Source: Streptococcus mitis
GTDB taxonomy: Bacteria; Bacillota; Bacilli; Lactobacillales; Streptococcaceae
DNA: 64,000 nucleotides
Direction: 5' to 3'
NCBI RefSeq assembly: GCF_946190375.1
Contig: NZ_CAMIAF010000004.1
Span: forward strand, 1-64,000
Shown here: piece after piece, positions 38,347 to 47,711 of the stretch
How positions within the stretch are numbered: position 1 is the first letter of the stretch
Layout: the number at the start of each line of letters is the position of its first letter
Notes under the pieces: model-generated
Database searches by the model: none
The model's input: only the letters and a program-made list of their open reading frames with translations
What the model was told of the DNA's origin: nothing
Program-made: the position numbers and the translations under genes

Positions 38347-39530
38347 CTAGAATCTATTAAAAACTTCTTTTTTCTGTGAACTTCCCCATCTTTCGATAAA
38401 TAGAATCCCCACTAACAAAAGGATAATCAGGCAAGGAAGTAAAACTAGCCCCATGTCCCAATTTAGATTGACATTATCAATTTGCTTAGGTAATCTTCCA
38501 GACAAAATCTCCACTGAACGCAAGTAAGTAAAGGGAATCAGATGTGCAATCCTTTGAAGAGGCTGAATTGTTTGGATGCCAAACAATAAGCCAACAATCC
38601 CAATGAGTGAAAGAAAGAGGACAGGCATTTTTTGCTTGAAAAAGTAAGTAATCAAGTAGACGACTTCCACAATGACAATAAAAGCTAAGAAAGTTAAGAG
38701 CAAGCTAGGAAATAACACATCTTGTATCTTTCCAATAGTTACCTCTTGATTCACTAAGCTATAAATCGGGTAGGGATAATCTAACTGTCCAAAACCACTT
38801 ATCAGACTTCCCACTAGGAAAGAAAAACCACAGATTCCAATAAACAGCACAGTTACATAGCCCACCCCAACTCCAAGAGAAGACATTGCAAATGTCACTT
38901 TTGAAAAAGGATATAACTGAGCTGTGTCCAGATGATTCTGATATCTTTCCGCAAATAGTTGCGTTAGCATAAAAATAATAGCAATCACAAACAAGCTTGG
39001 GATGATAATCCCTAAAATCCAGACAATCTGATCAATCCCGTGGGTCGGATAATCTAAATTGTGCGCTTTTATGTTCAAGGGATATAAGGCTTGGTAAATC
39101 TTTCGCTCGCGGTCAGCCCCCATTTTTAGTTCAGAGCTAGAAGTCGGGGTATTTGATATCCTTTCATAATTCTTCTCTTCATCTTGCCACTGCAAATAGT
39201 AGGCTTCTTTCCATCGCCCTTCTTTTAATAAAGTCAGAATTTCTGTCTTTTGAGTCAAATGATTCTTTTGCACGTCTAAAGTATTTTTAGCAATTTGGTA
39301 TTCCTCCGAGCTGGTGTCAGATATTTGGGAGAGTTTCTCTTCATATTCATTGAGACTCTCTCAATTGCTACAAGACGAGTTTCCAACTTTCCCTCCAAGC
39401 TGACTGAGTTTGCAGTCCGACTATTGAAATAAAAGGTAACACCGAGTACAGATACAAATAAAGCTAAGATAATCCAGTTTAAGCGACTTTTGAAAACTTT
39501 TTTCAATAAAAATAGACTAACATCTTTCAT
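38347..39530 (-). pseudogene. ABC transporter permease, broken by a 2-bp frameshift
   Basis: Two adjacent reading frames form one permease. The first (39530-39276) gives the N-terminal helix MKDVSLFLLKKVFKSRLNWIIL and about 48 family-like residues, then shifts frame and stops. The second (39273-38347, GTG start inside the gene) gives the rest with about six transmembrane segments and ends SSQKKEVFNRF. Removing one GA from the run at 39356-39362 restores a continuous frame (VAIESLNEYEEKLSQISDTS, then LDVQKNHLTQ). The intact protein would be about 394 aa. The ATPase upstream is intact. It may be real decay, slippage in a short repeat, or a sequencing error. Confidence 0.85.
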
Positions 39531-39533
39531 AAA

Positions 39534-40121
39534 CTAAACCTCTTCTATCTGCCCCTGACGAATGGTTACGATGCTATCGCAAATCTCCACTAACTCCTCT
39601 TTGTAGTGAGAACTTAAAAGAACCAGCTGTTCTTGTCTATCGATTTGTGCTAGCCTATCAAAAAACTTCTGTCGATAATACTCATCTAAGCCATTTGTAA
39701 TCTCATCCATAAGCCAGCATTTCGCCTGACTGAGGAAATACATAGCAATCACCAAGCGTTGCTTCATGCCTAAGGAATACTTGCGAATGGGAAGGCTGAT
39801 ATAGTCAGACATTTCCCAGTAGGCAATTTCATCCCTCAAGTTCAGACCTGACTTCCAGATGTTTTTGATAAGGCGAAGATAGTCCATCCCACTTAAGTTT
39901 CCATCCAGCCATTCAATACTCTCATAATAAAACAAAGAAGGAGAGACTGCGATATTTCCGCTACTTATAGGAATTAAATTGCTAATGGCTCGGAACAGTG
40001 TCGTCTTTCCAGAACCATTGATAGCAAGAATACCATAAATCCTACCCTTTTCAAATGTAAAATCAACATCTTGTAAGATGACTTGTCGCGTTTTTAAGGT
40101 CACATGAGTAAGTTGCAACAT
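39534..40121 (-). CDS. ABC transporter ATP-binding protein (short, drug/peptide type)
   Basis: A 195-aa ABC ATPase. Walker A is AINGSGKTT near residue 33 (NGSGKTT), the signature YSLGMKQRL near residue 115, and Walker B CWLMDEITNGLDE near residue 133. It ends shortly after the switch histidine (LSSHYKEEL). This half-ATPase with a separate polytopic permease resembles bacteriocin-immunity or peptide exporters, but the substrate is unknown. Its only visible partner is the frameshifted permease 3 nt downstream. The SD is AAGGAGG. It lies at the end of a leader of about 280 nt from the promoter at 40408-40436. Confidence 0.88.
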   Translation of the reverse strand: MLQLTHVTLKTRQVILQDVDFTFEKGRIYGILAINGSGKTTLFRAISNLIPISSGNIAVSPSLFYYESIEWLDGNLSGMDYLRLIKNIWKSGLNLRDEIAYWEMSDYISLPIRKYSLGMKQRLVIAMYFLSQAKCWLMDEITNGLDEYYRQKFFDRLAQIDRQEQLVLLSSHYKEELVEICDSIVTIRQGQIEEV

Positions 40122-40153
40122 ATCCAGTCCTCCTTTTTATCACTCTTGAAAGA

Positions 40154-40329
40154 TTAACAACCACCGTTGTAATAATTTATATCTCTAAAAAATCGTAATT
40201 TAACCACCATCAACGCTATACTCATCATATCTATCATAACGAGACTGTGATAGTTCGTACTATACTTTCCAATCATACCGATAAGTTTTAAGAACGCTCA
40301 CAGCAGATACACTGGACTGAAAAAGACAA
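40154..40329 (-). pseudogene. Possible remnant of a small peptide gene ahead of the ABC genes
   Basis: Within the 358-nt gap 40122-40479 one minus-strand frame reads SVSAVSVLKTYRYDWKV, stop, YELSQSRYDRYDEYSVDGG, with a TAG (40262-40260) that one C-to-T change from CAG would explain. An adjacent frame then continues VVKLRFFRDINYYNGGC to a stop at 40154. The Tyr/Asp-rich composition and GG/GGC ends are unlike random AT-rich DNA. No start codon with an SD is left. I read it as a decayed peptide gene cotranscribed with the ABC genes. This is weak evidence and the frames may be chance. Confidence 0.3.
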
Positions 40330-40407
40330 ATAGATCATAAACTAACTAATTAAACGGTTTTTGCTAATTTTTAATAGTTTTATATCATTGATATTGAATA
40401 CGCTTTC

Positions 40408-40436
40408 ATTATATCGTTTTTATCATTATTATGCAA
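40408..40436 (-). promoter_or_regulatory. Sigma-A promoter of the ABC/peptide locus
   Basis: TTGCAT (40436-40431), 17-nt spacer, TATAAT (40413-40408) on the minus strand. The next intact gene begins about 285 nt downstream. Confidence 0.75.
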
Positions 40437-40479
40437 CAGATTTTTAGTTTATTTTACTAATATATAGTATTTATCCTTC

Positions 40480-42720
40480 CTATCGAACGCTTTCGATTTT
40501 CCAACTATTCCACCCCTTAAAGCGTATAGCTCCCTGCTGGTCAGTTCGATAAACTTTGCTATTGATACCTTCCAGCCGAGCCAAGGTTTCCTGATGGGGG
40601 AGTTTCGTTCGATTATTCTTTCCAACTGAAATGAGAGTGAACTCTGGTTTGAGTTTTTCTAGAAAGGCTGAACTTAATGATTTTTTAGAGCCATGTTGGC
40701 TAGCTTTCAAAACATCCACCTCTAGGTCAGGATATTGCCTCAGCAATTCCTTCTCTCCTTTTTCCTCCAAATTTCCAGTGAAGAGAAAGTTTTTATCCAA
40801 GAGTTTTCCATACAAAACCAGGGAATCTTCATGATCTCCATCTCCAATTTTCCTTGGAGATAGGACTTCTAACTGACTTCCAAAAATTGGCAAGTTCTCT
40901 CCCATTGTCACACTGCGTACTTTGGTTTGAGTCACCTGTAGTTCTGCCACAAATTCCTTCTGTTTCAAACTGCCTTTGGACACTAAAATTTCCCCTACAT
41001 GGAATGCCTTGGTCACCTCCAGCAAATCTCCAACATGTTCCTTGTCCGTATTTGTCAAAATTAGCTGATCAATCTTGGCTACTCCTCGACTTTTTAGATA
41101 GGGGATCAAGCTTCTCTGTGCATTGCTGGTCGTCGCCTTTTCTTGCCATTTTTCGATTTTCTTATTAGATTCTGCCTTGCCACCGACATCTATGAGAATG
41201 GTTTTACCAGTTACATCCCGTAGGAAAATACTTTCCCCTTGCCCAACATCCATCATGGTAATTTCATTTTCCAGTGGATGCTTGGTCAAGAAAAAGAGAC
41301 CCACAATAAATAAGCTGAAGCCAGCTACTCTTTTAATATTTTTCCTACAATCATAGACTAAAGCCAAGGAAATTAACAATAAAATTAAAAGCCATGCATT
41401 GGGTTGTCCAAAGATCAAAGGTCTACTTGCCACCTGCCATACCAAGCGAATCATTCCCTCCAACCATTCAAAAATAAAATTAAGCTGAATGACTGGATAG
41501 AGAAAGGAAAGGGCAAATAAGATAGACAAGAGCGGTAAGAAGATCAAGTCAAAAAGAAAGGAAAAGACAAAGGTCAAAAGGATAGACCAAGGTTGGAATT
41601 CCGCAAAATAGAAGGATAGAATGGGCAATATGCCCAAGGAGATGACTAGACTTTCTCTAACAACAGCCTTGAGCCCCTCTCCTTCTTTACTGGTCATAGT
41701 CAAGATAAAAGCATAGGCGCAGGACAAGACTCCTCCTGCTGTCAAGAAAAAGTTGGGCATGACGATAAAGAGGACAAGGACTGTCAAGGCAAAATTATCC
41801 AAGCCCTTAACACCATGTTGAGCCAGTAACTTTTGCAAAAGACTGCGAATGACCGAAGCTGAAAATCCTGTCAGACCTGCATAAATAAGGGAAAAGGGAT
41901 AAGTCAACCATTTCAACTTTTCTTGGGTCAAACCCAATCGCAAAAGTAGTTTCTTAAAGCCATCCATGAAAAATCCTACCTGCATGCCCGACAAGGCAAA
42001 AAGGTGGATAATCCCGAGACTGGAATAAAGTTCATTCATCTCCTCAAAGTCTGTATCAAGATGTCCCAGCAAGAGACCCGTCATGTAGTTACGCATAGGG
42101 TCTGGAAAGTGTGTCTTAATCCAAACTACAGCCTTACGGCGTAAACTGGACAAGTTTTCGCCTATATCCCAACTGCTTACCTTTTGAAGTGACTGGATTT
42201 TTTTGATATTGAGAGTCTGGAAAATTCCCTGAGTCTTCAGATAAGCTTGGTAGTCAAAACCACCAAAATTTCTCTGCCCTTCTGGCTCCGAAAGTTTTCC
42301 TTCTAGTTCTATCTCATGAAGGGCTGTTAAAGTTTGAAAGGCTTCTTTCTCCTCCTCCGACTGGAGTCTATAATAGACTTGAAAAATGCGTCCATCAGCC
42401 TTGCCACGAAAGGATAGACTATCACCATTGACCTTAACAGTGTCAGGCAAAATCCGTACCCTTTCAACAGAATCTGCCAAATTTTGACTCGCTTGACTCT
42501 GTTGCCAAGTTTGAAACAGAAACCAAAATCCAAAGATTCCGCAAATCACTAGAACTTTGCTAGCAGGTTTCCAATGAAATTGAATAAAAAGACAGACTAG
42601 CAGAAAAACGAAGCCCAACAAAGCAAGATAAGATGCTGAAAAAATGGCGTAGTAAAGCCAAAATAACAGAAAACTCAGGTAAATTAGGGGAATAGAGAAA
42701 TTCTTAATCCACTGTAACAT
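40480..42720 (-). CDS. comEC: ComEC (CelB) DNA-uptake channel
   Basis: A 746-aa polytopic protein thought to form the channel for transforming single-stranded DNA. It has an N-terminal membrane part and OB-like extracellular region, the competence domain with HLFALSGMQVGFF near residue 250, further helices, and a C-terminal metallo-beta-lactamase-like domain (NEITMMDVGQGESIFLRD, VLKASQHGSKKS). The usual HxHxDH motif is replaced by TNTDKEHVGD, so the first metal ligands are degenerate. It overlaps comEA by 17 nt and depends on the same cin-box. Confidence 0.95.
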   Translation of the reverse strand: MLQWIKNFSIPLIYLSFLLFWLYYAIFSASYLALLGFVFLLVCLFIQFHWKPASKVLVICGIFGFWFLFQTWQQSQASQNLADSVERVRILPDTVKVNGDSLSFRGKADGRIFQVYYRLQSEEEKEAFQTLTALHEIELEGKLSEPEGQRNFGGFDYQAYLKTQGIFQTLNIKKIQSLQKVSSWDIGENLSSLRRKAVVWIKTHFPDPMRNYMTGLLLGHLDTDFEEMNELYSSLGIIHLFALSGMQVGFFMDGFKKLLLRLGLTQEKLKWLTYPFSLIYAGLTGFSASVIRSLLQKLLAQHGVKGLDNFALTVLVLFIVMPNFFLTAGGVLSCAYAFILTMTSKEGEGLKAVVRESLVISLGILPILSFYFAEFQPWSILLTFVFSFLFDLIFLPLLSILFALSFLYPVIQLNFIFEWLEGMIRLVWQVASRPLIFGQPNAWLLILLLISLALVYDCRKNIKRVAGFSLFIVGLFFLTKHPLENEITMMDVGQGESIFLRDVTGKTILIDVGGKAESNKKIEKWQEKATTSNAQRSLIPYLKSRGVAKIDQLILTNTDKEHVGDLLEVTKAFHVGEILVSKGSLKQKEFVAELQVTQTKVRSVTMGENLPIFGSQLEVLSPRKIGDGDHEDSLVLYGKLLDKNFLFTGNLEEKGEKELLRQYPDLEVDVLKASQHGSKKSLSSAFLEKLKPEFTLISVGKNNRTKLPHQETLARLEGINSKVYRTDQQGAIRFKGWNSWKIESVR

Positions 42721-43354
42721 AGTCTTTTAGCTTTTCCATCGTTTTAGCACCAATGCCAGAGACCTTCTTAAGTTCATCAACCGACTTGAATTTCCCATTT
42801 GCCTCACGATGGTCGATAATATCCTGAGCTCGTTTTCCTCCCAGACCCTTAACCTGCTTGAGTTCTTCCAGACTGGCTTTGTTGAGATTGACCTTCTTTT
42901 CCTTGCTCGTCGAAGAAGCTGCCCCAGAACCTGCCTGCTGACTAGCTGCCTCTTCTCCCTTAGTGGGAACGTAAACCAGAGCCTCATCACTAACTTTCTG
43001 AGCTAGATTGAGCGACTTGCTATCTGCTTGCTCTGTCAAGCCACCAGCCTTCTGAACAGCATCATTGACTCGACTACCTACCGGCAAATCATAAATTCCA
43101 GGTGCTTTAACAGCGCCTTTTACATCTACTGTGATTAGATCTTGTTCAACGGGTTCTTCCTTTTCTTCCTTCTTCACATCCTTTTCGGTCGATGAGTCCT
43201 TGGAAATAGCTGCGACTTCTGCCTGTAAATTCGTTTCTTTTACAGGTGTTTGTGGAGTTGGCTTTAGCAGGAAAAATCCTCCTACAAGCAAGCCCAGACC
43301 AGTACAGATGACAATGATTTTATACTCTTTGATTTTCTCGATAATTGCTTCCAT
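42704..43354 (-). CDS. comEA: ComEA (CelA) DNA receptor for transformation
   Basis: A 216-aa membrane-anchored DNA receptor. One transmembrane helix is near the N-terminus (IIVICTGLGLLVGGFFLL), then a charged linker, a SLBB-type domain (DLITVDVKGAVKAPGIYDLP) and a C-terminal helix-hairpin-helix pair (VNLNKASLEELKQVKGLGGK, VDELKKVSGIGAKTMEKL) that binds duplex DNA. The SD GAGGAG is 6 nt upstream. The cin-box TACGAATA is 20-27 nt before the start codon. Confidence 0.96.
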   Translation of the reverse strand: MEAIIEKIKEYKIIVICTGLGLLVGGFFLLKPTPQTPVKETNLQAEVAAISKDSSTEKDVKKEEKEEPVEQDLITVDVKGAVKAPGIYDLPVGSRVNDAVQKAGGLTEQADSKSLNLAQKVSDEALVYVPTKGEEAASQQAGSGAASSTSKEKKVNLNKASLEELKQVKGLGGKRAQDIIDHREANGKFKSVDELKKVSGIGAKTMEKLKDYVTVD

Positions 43355-43373
43355 ATTTTCTCCTCTCTTAGAT

Positions 43374-43381
43374 TATTCGTA
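43374..43381 (-). promoter_or_regulatory. ComX cin-box (combox) of comEA-comEC
   Basis: TACGAATA on the minus strand. As at coiA, a T-run belonging to the upstream gene's terminator lies just before it, here separated by CTTCCTCT. Confidence 0.9.
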
Positions 43382-43389
43382 AGAGGAAG

Positions 43390-43421
43390 AAAAAAACAGT
43401 TGAAAATTTCTTCTCAACTGC
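43390..43421 (-). terminator. Terminator of the GNAT gene
   Basis: CAGTTGA pairs with TCAACTG around a 10-nt loop, then TTTTTTT on the minus strand, directly after the GNAT stop codon. Confidence 0.8.
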
Positions 43422-43991
43422 TTATTTATTTGCAAAATAGTCTTCCTTGGTCAAGACATAATGAACTCTTGTCACGATTCGGCCTTCTTCATGCTGGTCC
43501 ATACAAGCATAAGCTTCTTCGTGGGAAAAACGTATTCCTGATTTCTCCATGACCTTTCCTGACGCAGGATTATCCTTATCGTGAAGAGCAACTAACTTGT
43601 TCATTCCTATTTTCTCAAAAACTAGCTTAATTACGGCACGATTGGCTTCTGTCGTCAATCCTTGATTCCAATACTTTTTATTGATAATGTAGCCAATAGC
43701 TGCCTTCTTAAGAACAGGATCAATCTTGTGCAGGTCAATAGTTCCAATAAACTGACCATTGCTTTTTAGCTCTATTCCCCAACGTCCTAAGGGATTGGCC
43801 AAGTAGAACTGAGCAATGTTATTCTTGGTTTCTTCCAAGCTTTGATTGGTTGGAAAAGTGTAGCGCGTATTATCCTTGTCCGAGGCATAGTCAAACATTG
43901 CTTCCGCATCATCCAAGGTTACAGGTCTAAGCAATAAACGCTCTGTCTCGACTATGGGATACTGAGCTAGTTTTAAAAAGATTGATTCCAT
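43422..43991 (-). CDS. GNAT N-acetyltransferase, RimJ/RimL type
   Basis: A 189-aa acetyltransferase that would transfer acetyl from acetyl-CoA to an amine, possibly a ribosomal protein N-terminus. ETERLLLRPVTLDDAEAMF is the RimJ/L entry motif, and IGYIINKKYWNQGLTTEANRA is the acetyl-CoA motif A region, with NQGLTTEA in place of the usual QxxGxG/A. The substrate is unknown. A GGTGG lies 6 nt upstream of the start. About 105 nt of AT-rich DNA without clear signals separates it from phoH. Confidence 0.85.
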   Translation of the reverse strand: MESIFLKLAQYPIVETERLLLRPVTLDDAEAMFDYASDKDNTRYTFPTNQSLEETKNNIAQFYLANPLGRWGIELKSNGQFIGTIDLHKIDPVLKKAAIGYIINKKYWNQGLTTEANRAVIKLVFEKIGMNKLVALHDKDNPASGKVMEKSGIRFSHEEAYACMDQHEEGRIVTRVHYVLTKEDYFANK

Positions 43992-44097
43992 AGGATTCCA
44001 CCACTTGAAAAGTTTCTAACTAAGATAAGGATATTGAATGAAATATTTAAAAAGCAAATTTATACTTGGTATTGAGATAACTTTAAGTACAAAAGAA

Positions 44098-45102
44098 CTA
44101 TCCTTCAGATAGAGGTTGAGGCTCTAATTCTTCACTCTCTTCTTTTTTAATCGGAGCTGGTTCATAAGCTCGAATAATCTGAGCAACAACTGGATGGCGA
44201 ACCACATCCTTAGCTGAAAAATGAACAAAGTCAATCTGGTGAATGTTCTTGAGCTTTTCTTGGGCATCAATCAAACCGGACTTGACATTACGTGGTAAGT
44301 CAATCTGACTGATATCTCCATTGACAATCATCTTAGAATTAAAGCCTAAACGAGTCAAGAACATCTTCATCTGCATGATGGTCGTATTTTGCGCCTCATC
44401 GAGAATGACAAAGGCATCATCCAAGGTCCGTCCACGCATATAGGCAAGGGGCGCAATCTCGATAATTTCACGCTCCATGAGTCGAGTCGTTTGGTCTTTC
44501 CCCAGAATCTGATACAAGGCATCATAAACAGGTCGAAGGTAAGGATCTACCTTCTCCTTAAGATCACCTGGAAGAAAACCTAGACTCTCTCCTGCTTCCA
44601 CCGCTGGGCGTGTCAGGATAATTCGTTTGACTTGCCCACGTTTAAGGGCAGTCACGGCCAAAGTCACTGCAAGGAAGGTCTTCCCTGTCCCTGCAGGCCC
44701 AATTCCAAAGGTCACATCGTGCTGTTTAACACTATCCACATAAAGTTTTTGACCCAAGGTTTTGACACGAATAGGCTTCCCTGTATTGTCCTTGATAATT
44801 TCTTCTTCGTAAAGGGCGACAAACTTGTCAATTTCATCGTTTTTGACCATACTAATTGCAGTCACCACATCTGGCGTACCAACGGTCATCCCACGATTTA
44901 CCAAGACCATCAAAGCCTGAATAACCTGACGGGCTTCCTCACAGGCAGTCTCTTCTCCCAAAACCTGCACAATCTCCGTACGAGCATGAATCACCACATC
45001 AAGCTCTTCTTCCATCAAACGAAGATGGCGTTCATTGGAACCAAAAAGATGAAACAGGTCATCTGGATGACTCAGTTGAATGTCTATTGAATGTTCCTTC
45101 AA
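44098..45102 (-). CDS. phoH: PhoH-like ATPase
   Basis: A 334-aa cytosolic P-loop protein of the PhoH/YbeZ family, often linked to YbeY and RNA metabolism. Walker A GPAGTGKT is at residues 135-142 and Walker B AFVILDEAQNT near residue 240. The start is TTG 45102 with AGAGAGG 8 nt upstream; no ATG fits. The C-terminus runs past EPAPIKKEE with an extra SEELEPQPLSEG tail. The promoter is at 45137-45145. Confidence 0.93.
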   Translation of the reverse strand: MKEHSIDIQLSHPDDLFHLFGSNERHLRLMEEELDVVIHARTEIVQVLGEETACEEARQVIQALMVLVNRGMTVGTPDVVTAISMVKNDEIDKFVALYEEEIIKDNTGKPIRVKTLGQKLYVDSVKQHDVTFGIGPAGTGKTFLAVTLAVTALKRGQVKRIILTRPAVEAGESLGFLPGDLKEKVDPYLRPVYDALYQILGKDQTTRLMEREIIEIAPLAYMRGRTLDDAFVILDEAQNTTIMQMKMFLTRLGFNSKMIVNGDISQIDLPRNVKSGLIDAQEKLKNIHQIDFVHFSAKDVVRHPVVAQIIRAYEPAPIKKEESEELEPQPLSEG

Positions 45103-45136
45103 ATAAAGAACCTCTCTAATCCTTTTATTTCTTTTT

Positions 45137-45145
45137 ATTATAGCA
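45137..45145 (-). promoter_or_regulatory. Extended -10 promoter of phoH
   Basis: TGCTATAAT on the minus strand (45145-45137), about 35 nt upstream of the TTG start. Confidence 0.65.
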
Positions 45146-45186
45146 AAGGGGTGGAGAAATTACTAGCCCAAACCCAGTGAATCATG

Positions 45187-45402
45187 CTAGTGCTCTATGT
45201 ATTCTTGCCAGATAGCGTCAAAGTCTCCTAGGTTAAAAGAGAAACTGGCATGCTCCTCCAAAAAGCGACTCACCTCATCAAAATCATCTGTGTGTTTTGG
45301 AAAGGCTGACTCTTCAAAAGCTAGGTCTGCCAAGATAGCTTTGGGACTGTTACTTTTAGGATTGCGCTCGGTCATGAGCCAAGTGTAAAATGATTTTCTC
45401 AT
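45187..45402 (-). CDS. YozE/UPF0346 family protein
   Basis: A 71-aa cytosolic protein ([20 protein letters not shown], with [15 protein letters not shown] and FEEHASF-like [10 protein letters not shown]) that fits the YozE_SAM_like fold. Its function is unknown. It starts 8 nt after cvfB stops and is probably translated from the same mRNA. Confidence 0.9.
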   Translation of the reverse strand: MRKSFYTWLMTERNPKSNSPKAILADLAFEESAFPKHTDDFDEVSRFLEEHASFSFNLGDFDAIWQEYIEH

Positions 45403-45410
45403 ATGTCTCC

Positions 45411-46265
45411 CTAAATCAACTCTGTCCCAAACTGGTCTTGCTTGATTTTACCAGCCTTCATCAAGCCACCGAGTGCTTTCTTGAACTGACCTTTAGAAAT
45501 TCCAAAGGTTGCCTTGATATCCTCAGGGGATGACTTGTCATTCAAGGTCATGAAACCACCATTGCTTTCCAAGTAGGTCAAAATCATCTGGGCATCATTT
45601 TCCAACATCTCAAAGGAACGTGGTTTAAGGGATAGGTTCAAAGTACGGTCCACTTCACGGAAACCAATAACACGCGCATCTAAAACTTGACCCAAACGTG
45701 GCTCTGCGTAGCGCTCGCTAGGATGGATAAAGCCAAGCATGTTATTTTCTGGCAGGTAAACAAAAGTCCCTGACAGCTTGAGGCGGTAAACAATGGCTGG
45801 CCAGTTTTGGTTCTGCATGTTGTTGTAGGCAGGACGAGCCAGACGTTTGAAGTCTTCTTGATAAGCCAAGAGTCCCCAGATACGGTCTTTCTTGTCCACT
45901 TCGAGACGGATGTAAAGTTGGTCGCCCTTCTTAGGCCAGAGTTCCTTGAGCTCAGGGAGAATATCGAGTGACACAACGATTTCCTTGTCAGGAAGGCCTG
46001 TATCCACAAAGACACCCAAGTCTTTACGAACTTCCGTTACAGTTCCCCAACCAAATTGGTCCTGAGTGGCGGTCACTTCTAGAGTGGTCAGGCGGAGTTT
46101 TTGCTTCATATCCGTGTAGGCAAAACCTTTGACCGTATCCCCTACCGTATGTTGACCTTCTTCCTTAGCAAGAGCATAGGTTTGACCATCCTTTTGCACA
46201 AAGTAAAAACGGTCGTTTTCATCGATGATCAGTCCAACGATAAAACTTGCAAGATTTGTATTCAT
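45411..46265 (-). CDS. cvfB: CvfB-type S1 RNA-binding protein
   Basis: A 284-aa protein with two or three S1-like barrels ([60 protein letters not shown]) and a C-terminal winged helix ([20 protein letters not shown]). In staphylococci and pneumococci the family binds RNA and affects virulence gene expression. I chose ATG 46265 with AAGGAA 5-6 nt upstream; the longer frame starts within the frr terminator. Confidence 0.92.
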   Translation of the reverse strand: MNTNLASFIVGLIIDENDRFYFVQKDGQTYALAKEEGQHTVGDTVKGFAYTDMKQKLRLTTLEVTATQDQFGWGTVTEVRKDLGVFVDTGLPDKEIVVSLDILPELKELWPKKGDQLYIRLEVDKKDRIWGLLAYQEDFKRLARPAYNNMQNQNWPAIVYRLKLSGTFVYLPENNMLGFIHPSERYAEPRLGQVLDARVIGFREVDRTLNLSLKPRSFEMLENDAQMILTYLESNGGFMTLNDKSSPEDIKATFGISKGQFKKALGGLMKAGKIKQDQFGTELI

Positions 46266-46279
46266 ATTTCCTTCTTTCG

Positions 46280-46313
46280 AATAAAACTCAGCCAGCAATG
46301 CCAACTGAGTTTT
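46280..46313 (-). terminator. Terminator of pyrH-frr
   Basis: AAAACTCAG pairs with CTGAGTTTT around a loop that itself can pair (TTGGC/GCTGG), then ATTCG on the minus strand. The U-tract is short. Confidence 0.6.
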
Positions 46314-46324
46314 TCTGTTTATTT

Positions 46325-46882
46325 TTAGACTTCCAAAAGTTCTTTCTCTTTGTTGGCAGTCATGTCGTCGATGTGTTTAACAGCATCGTCTGTTACTTTT
46401 TGAATGTCTTTTTCAAGAGTCTTCAATTCGTCTTCAGTGATTTCTTTTGCTTTTTCTTGTTTCTTAGCTTCGTCCATAGCATCGCGACGGATATTGCGGA
46501 CAGCCACCTTAGCATTCTCACCGACCTTCTTCACTTCTTTAGCAAGGTCACGACGAGTTTCTTCTGTAAGAGCTGGGATAACCAAGCGAATCACAGAACC
46601 GTCATTCGCTGGTGTGATACCAAGATCAGAAGCGTTCAAAGCACGTTCGATGTCTTTCAATGAAGACTTGTCAAATGGTGTTACCAACAAAACACGCGCT
46701 TCTGGAATGGTAATTGAAGCGATTTGGTTAAGAGGAGTTTCGACTCCATAGTATTCTACATGTACACGGTCAAGCAAGCTTGCATTGGCACGGCCAGCAC
46801 GGATACCACCAAATTCACGAGCAAGTGATTGGTGAGACTGGGTCATTCTCTCTTTAGCTTTTTCAATAATTGCGTTAGCCAT
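46325..46882 (-). CDS. frr: Ribosome recycling factor
   Basis: A 185-aa tRNA-shaped factor that splits post-termination ribosomes with [19 protein letters not shown] near residue 25 and the C-terminal [20 protein letters not shown] helix are canonical. It lies 8 nt after pyrH, a widely conserved pair. Confidence 0.98.
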   Translation of the reverse strand: MANAIIEKAKERMTQSHQSLAREFGGIRAGRANASLLDRVHVEYYGVETPLNQIASITIPEARVLLVTPFDKSSLKDIERALNASDLGITPANDGSVIRLVIPALTEETRRDLAKEVKKVGENAKVAVRNIRRDAMDEAKKQEKAKEITEDELKTLEKDIQKVTDDAVKHIDDMTANKEKELLEV

Positions 46883-46890
46883 AATCTTTC

Positions 46891-47628
46891 TTATTCCTTT
46901 TCTTCGATATTATTTGAAACTGTTGTTCCGATATTTTCACCAAATACGACACGTTTGATGTTGCCTGGTTGGTTCATGTTAAAGACAACCAAGTCAATAT
47001 CGTTGTCCATTGAGAGGGTTGAAGCTGTTGAGTCCATGATACGGAGACCTTTATTGATAACGTCACGGTGGGTCAATTCTTCAAATTTAACAGCTGTCTT
47101 GTCCTTCTTAGGATCGGCATTGTAAACACCGTCGACACCATTTTTAGCCATAAGGATGGCATCTGCTTCGATTTCAGCTGCACGAAGGGCCGCTGTTGTA
47201 TCGGTTGAGAAGTAAGGTGAACCAATTCCGGCACCAAAGATAACGATACGGCCTTTTTCAAGGTGACGAAGGGCACGGCCACGGACATAAGGCTCTGCTA
47301 CTTGTTGCATAGCAATCGCTGTTTGTACACGCGTATCAACCCCAACTTGTTGCAATGAATCTGCCATCACAAGAGCATTCATAACAGTCCCAAGCATTCC
47401 TGTGTAATCTGCCTGAACGCGGTCCATTCCTGCTTCTGCAGCAGGTTCACCACGCCAGAGATTTCCTCCACCGATAACAAGGGCAATTTCGATACCTAAG
47501 CTATGAACTTCTTGAATCTCTTTTGCGATTGTTTGAACTGTTTGGATATCAATCCCTACGCCACGTTCACCGGCAAGGGCTTCACCTGATAACTTGATTA
47601 AAATACGTTTATACTTGGGATTCGCCAT
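46891..47628 (-). CDS. pyrH: UMP kinase
   Basis: A 245-aa hexameric kinase that phosphorylates [16 protein letters not shown] near the front, [11 protein letters not shown] and the [13 protein letters not shown] segment are the family marks. I chose ATG 47628 with AGGAG 7 nt upstream over a GTG two codons earlier. It begins a two-gene unit with frr. Confidence 0.97.
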   Translation of the reverse strand: MANPKYKRILIKLSGEALAGERGVGIDIQTVQTIAKEIQEVHSLGIEIALVIGGGNLWRGEPAAEAGMDRVQADYTGMLGTVMNALVMADSLQQVGVDTRVQTAIAMQQVAEPYVRGRALRHLEKGRIVIFGAGIGSPYFSTDTTAALRAAEIEADAILMAKNGVDGVYNADPKKDKTAVKFEELTHRDVINKGLRIMDSTASTLSMDNDIDLVVFNMNQPGNIKRVVFGENIGTTVSNNIEEKE

Positions 47629-47711
47629 TTTCACTCTCCTTCTTTTATCCTACCTATTTTATCACAATTTCTAAGATTTTTATAGTATCATGAGCAATTC
47701 TTTCAAAAAAA

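Noticed and set aside
40154-40237. 27-aa ORF ending NYYNGGC as an intact bacteriocin or pheromone gene
   Set aside because: There is no SD before its ATG and the preceding frame seems to be the older coding part, so I list it only as a possible remnant.
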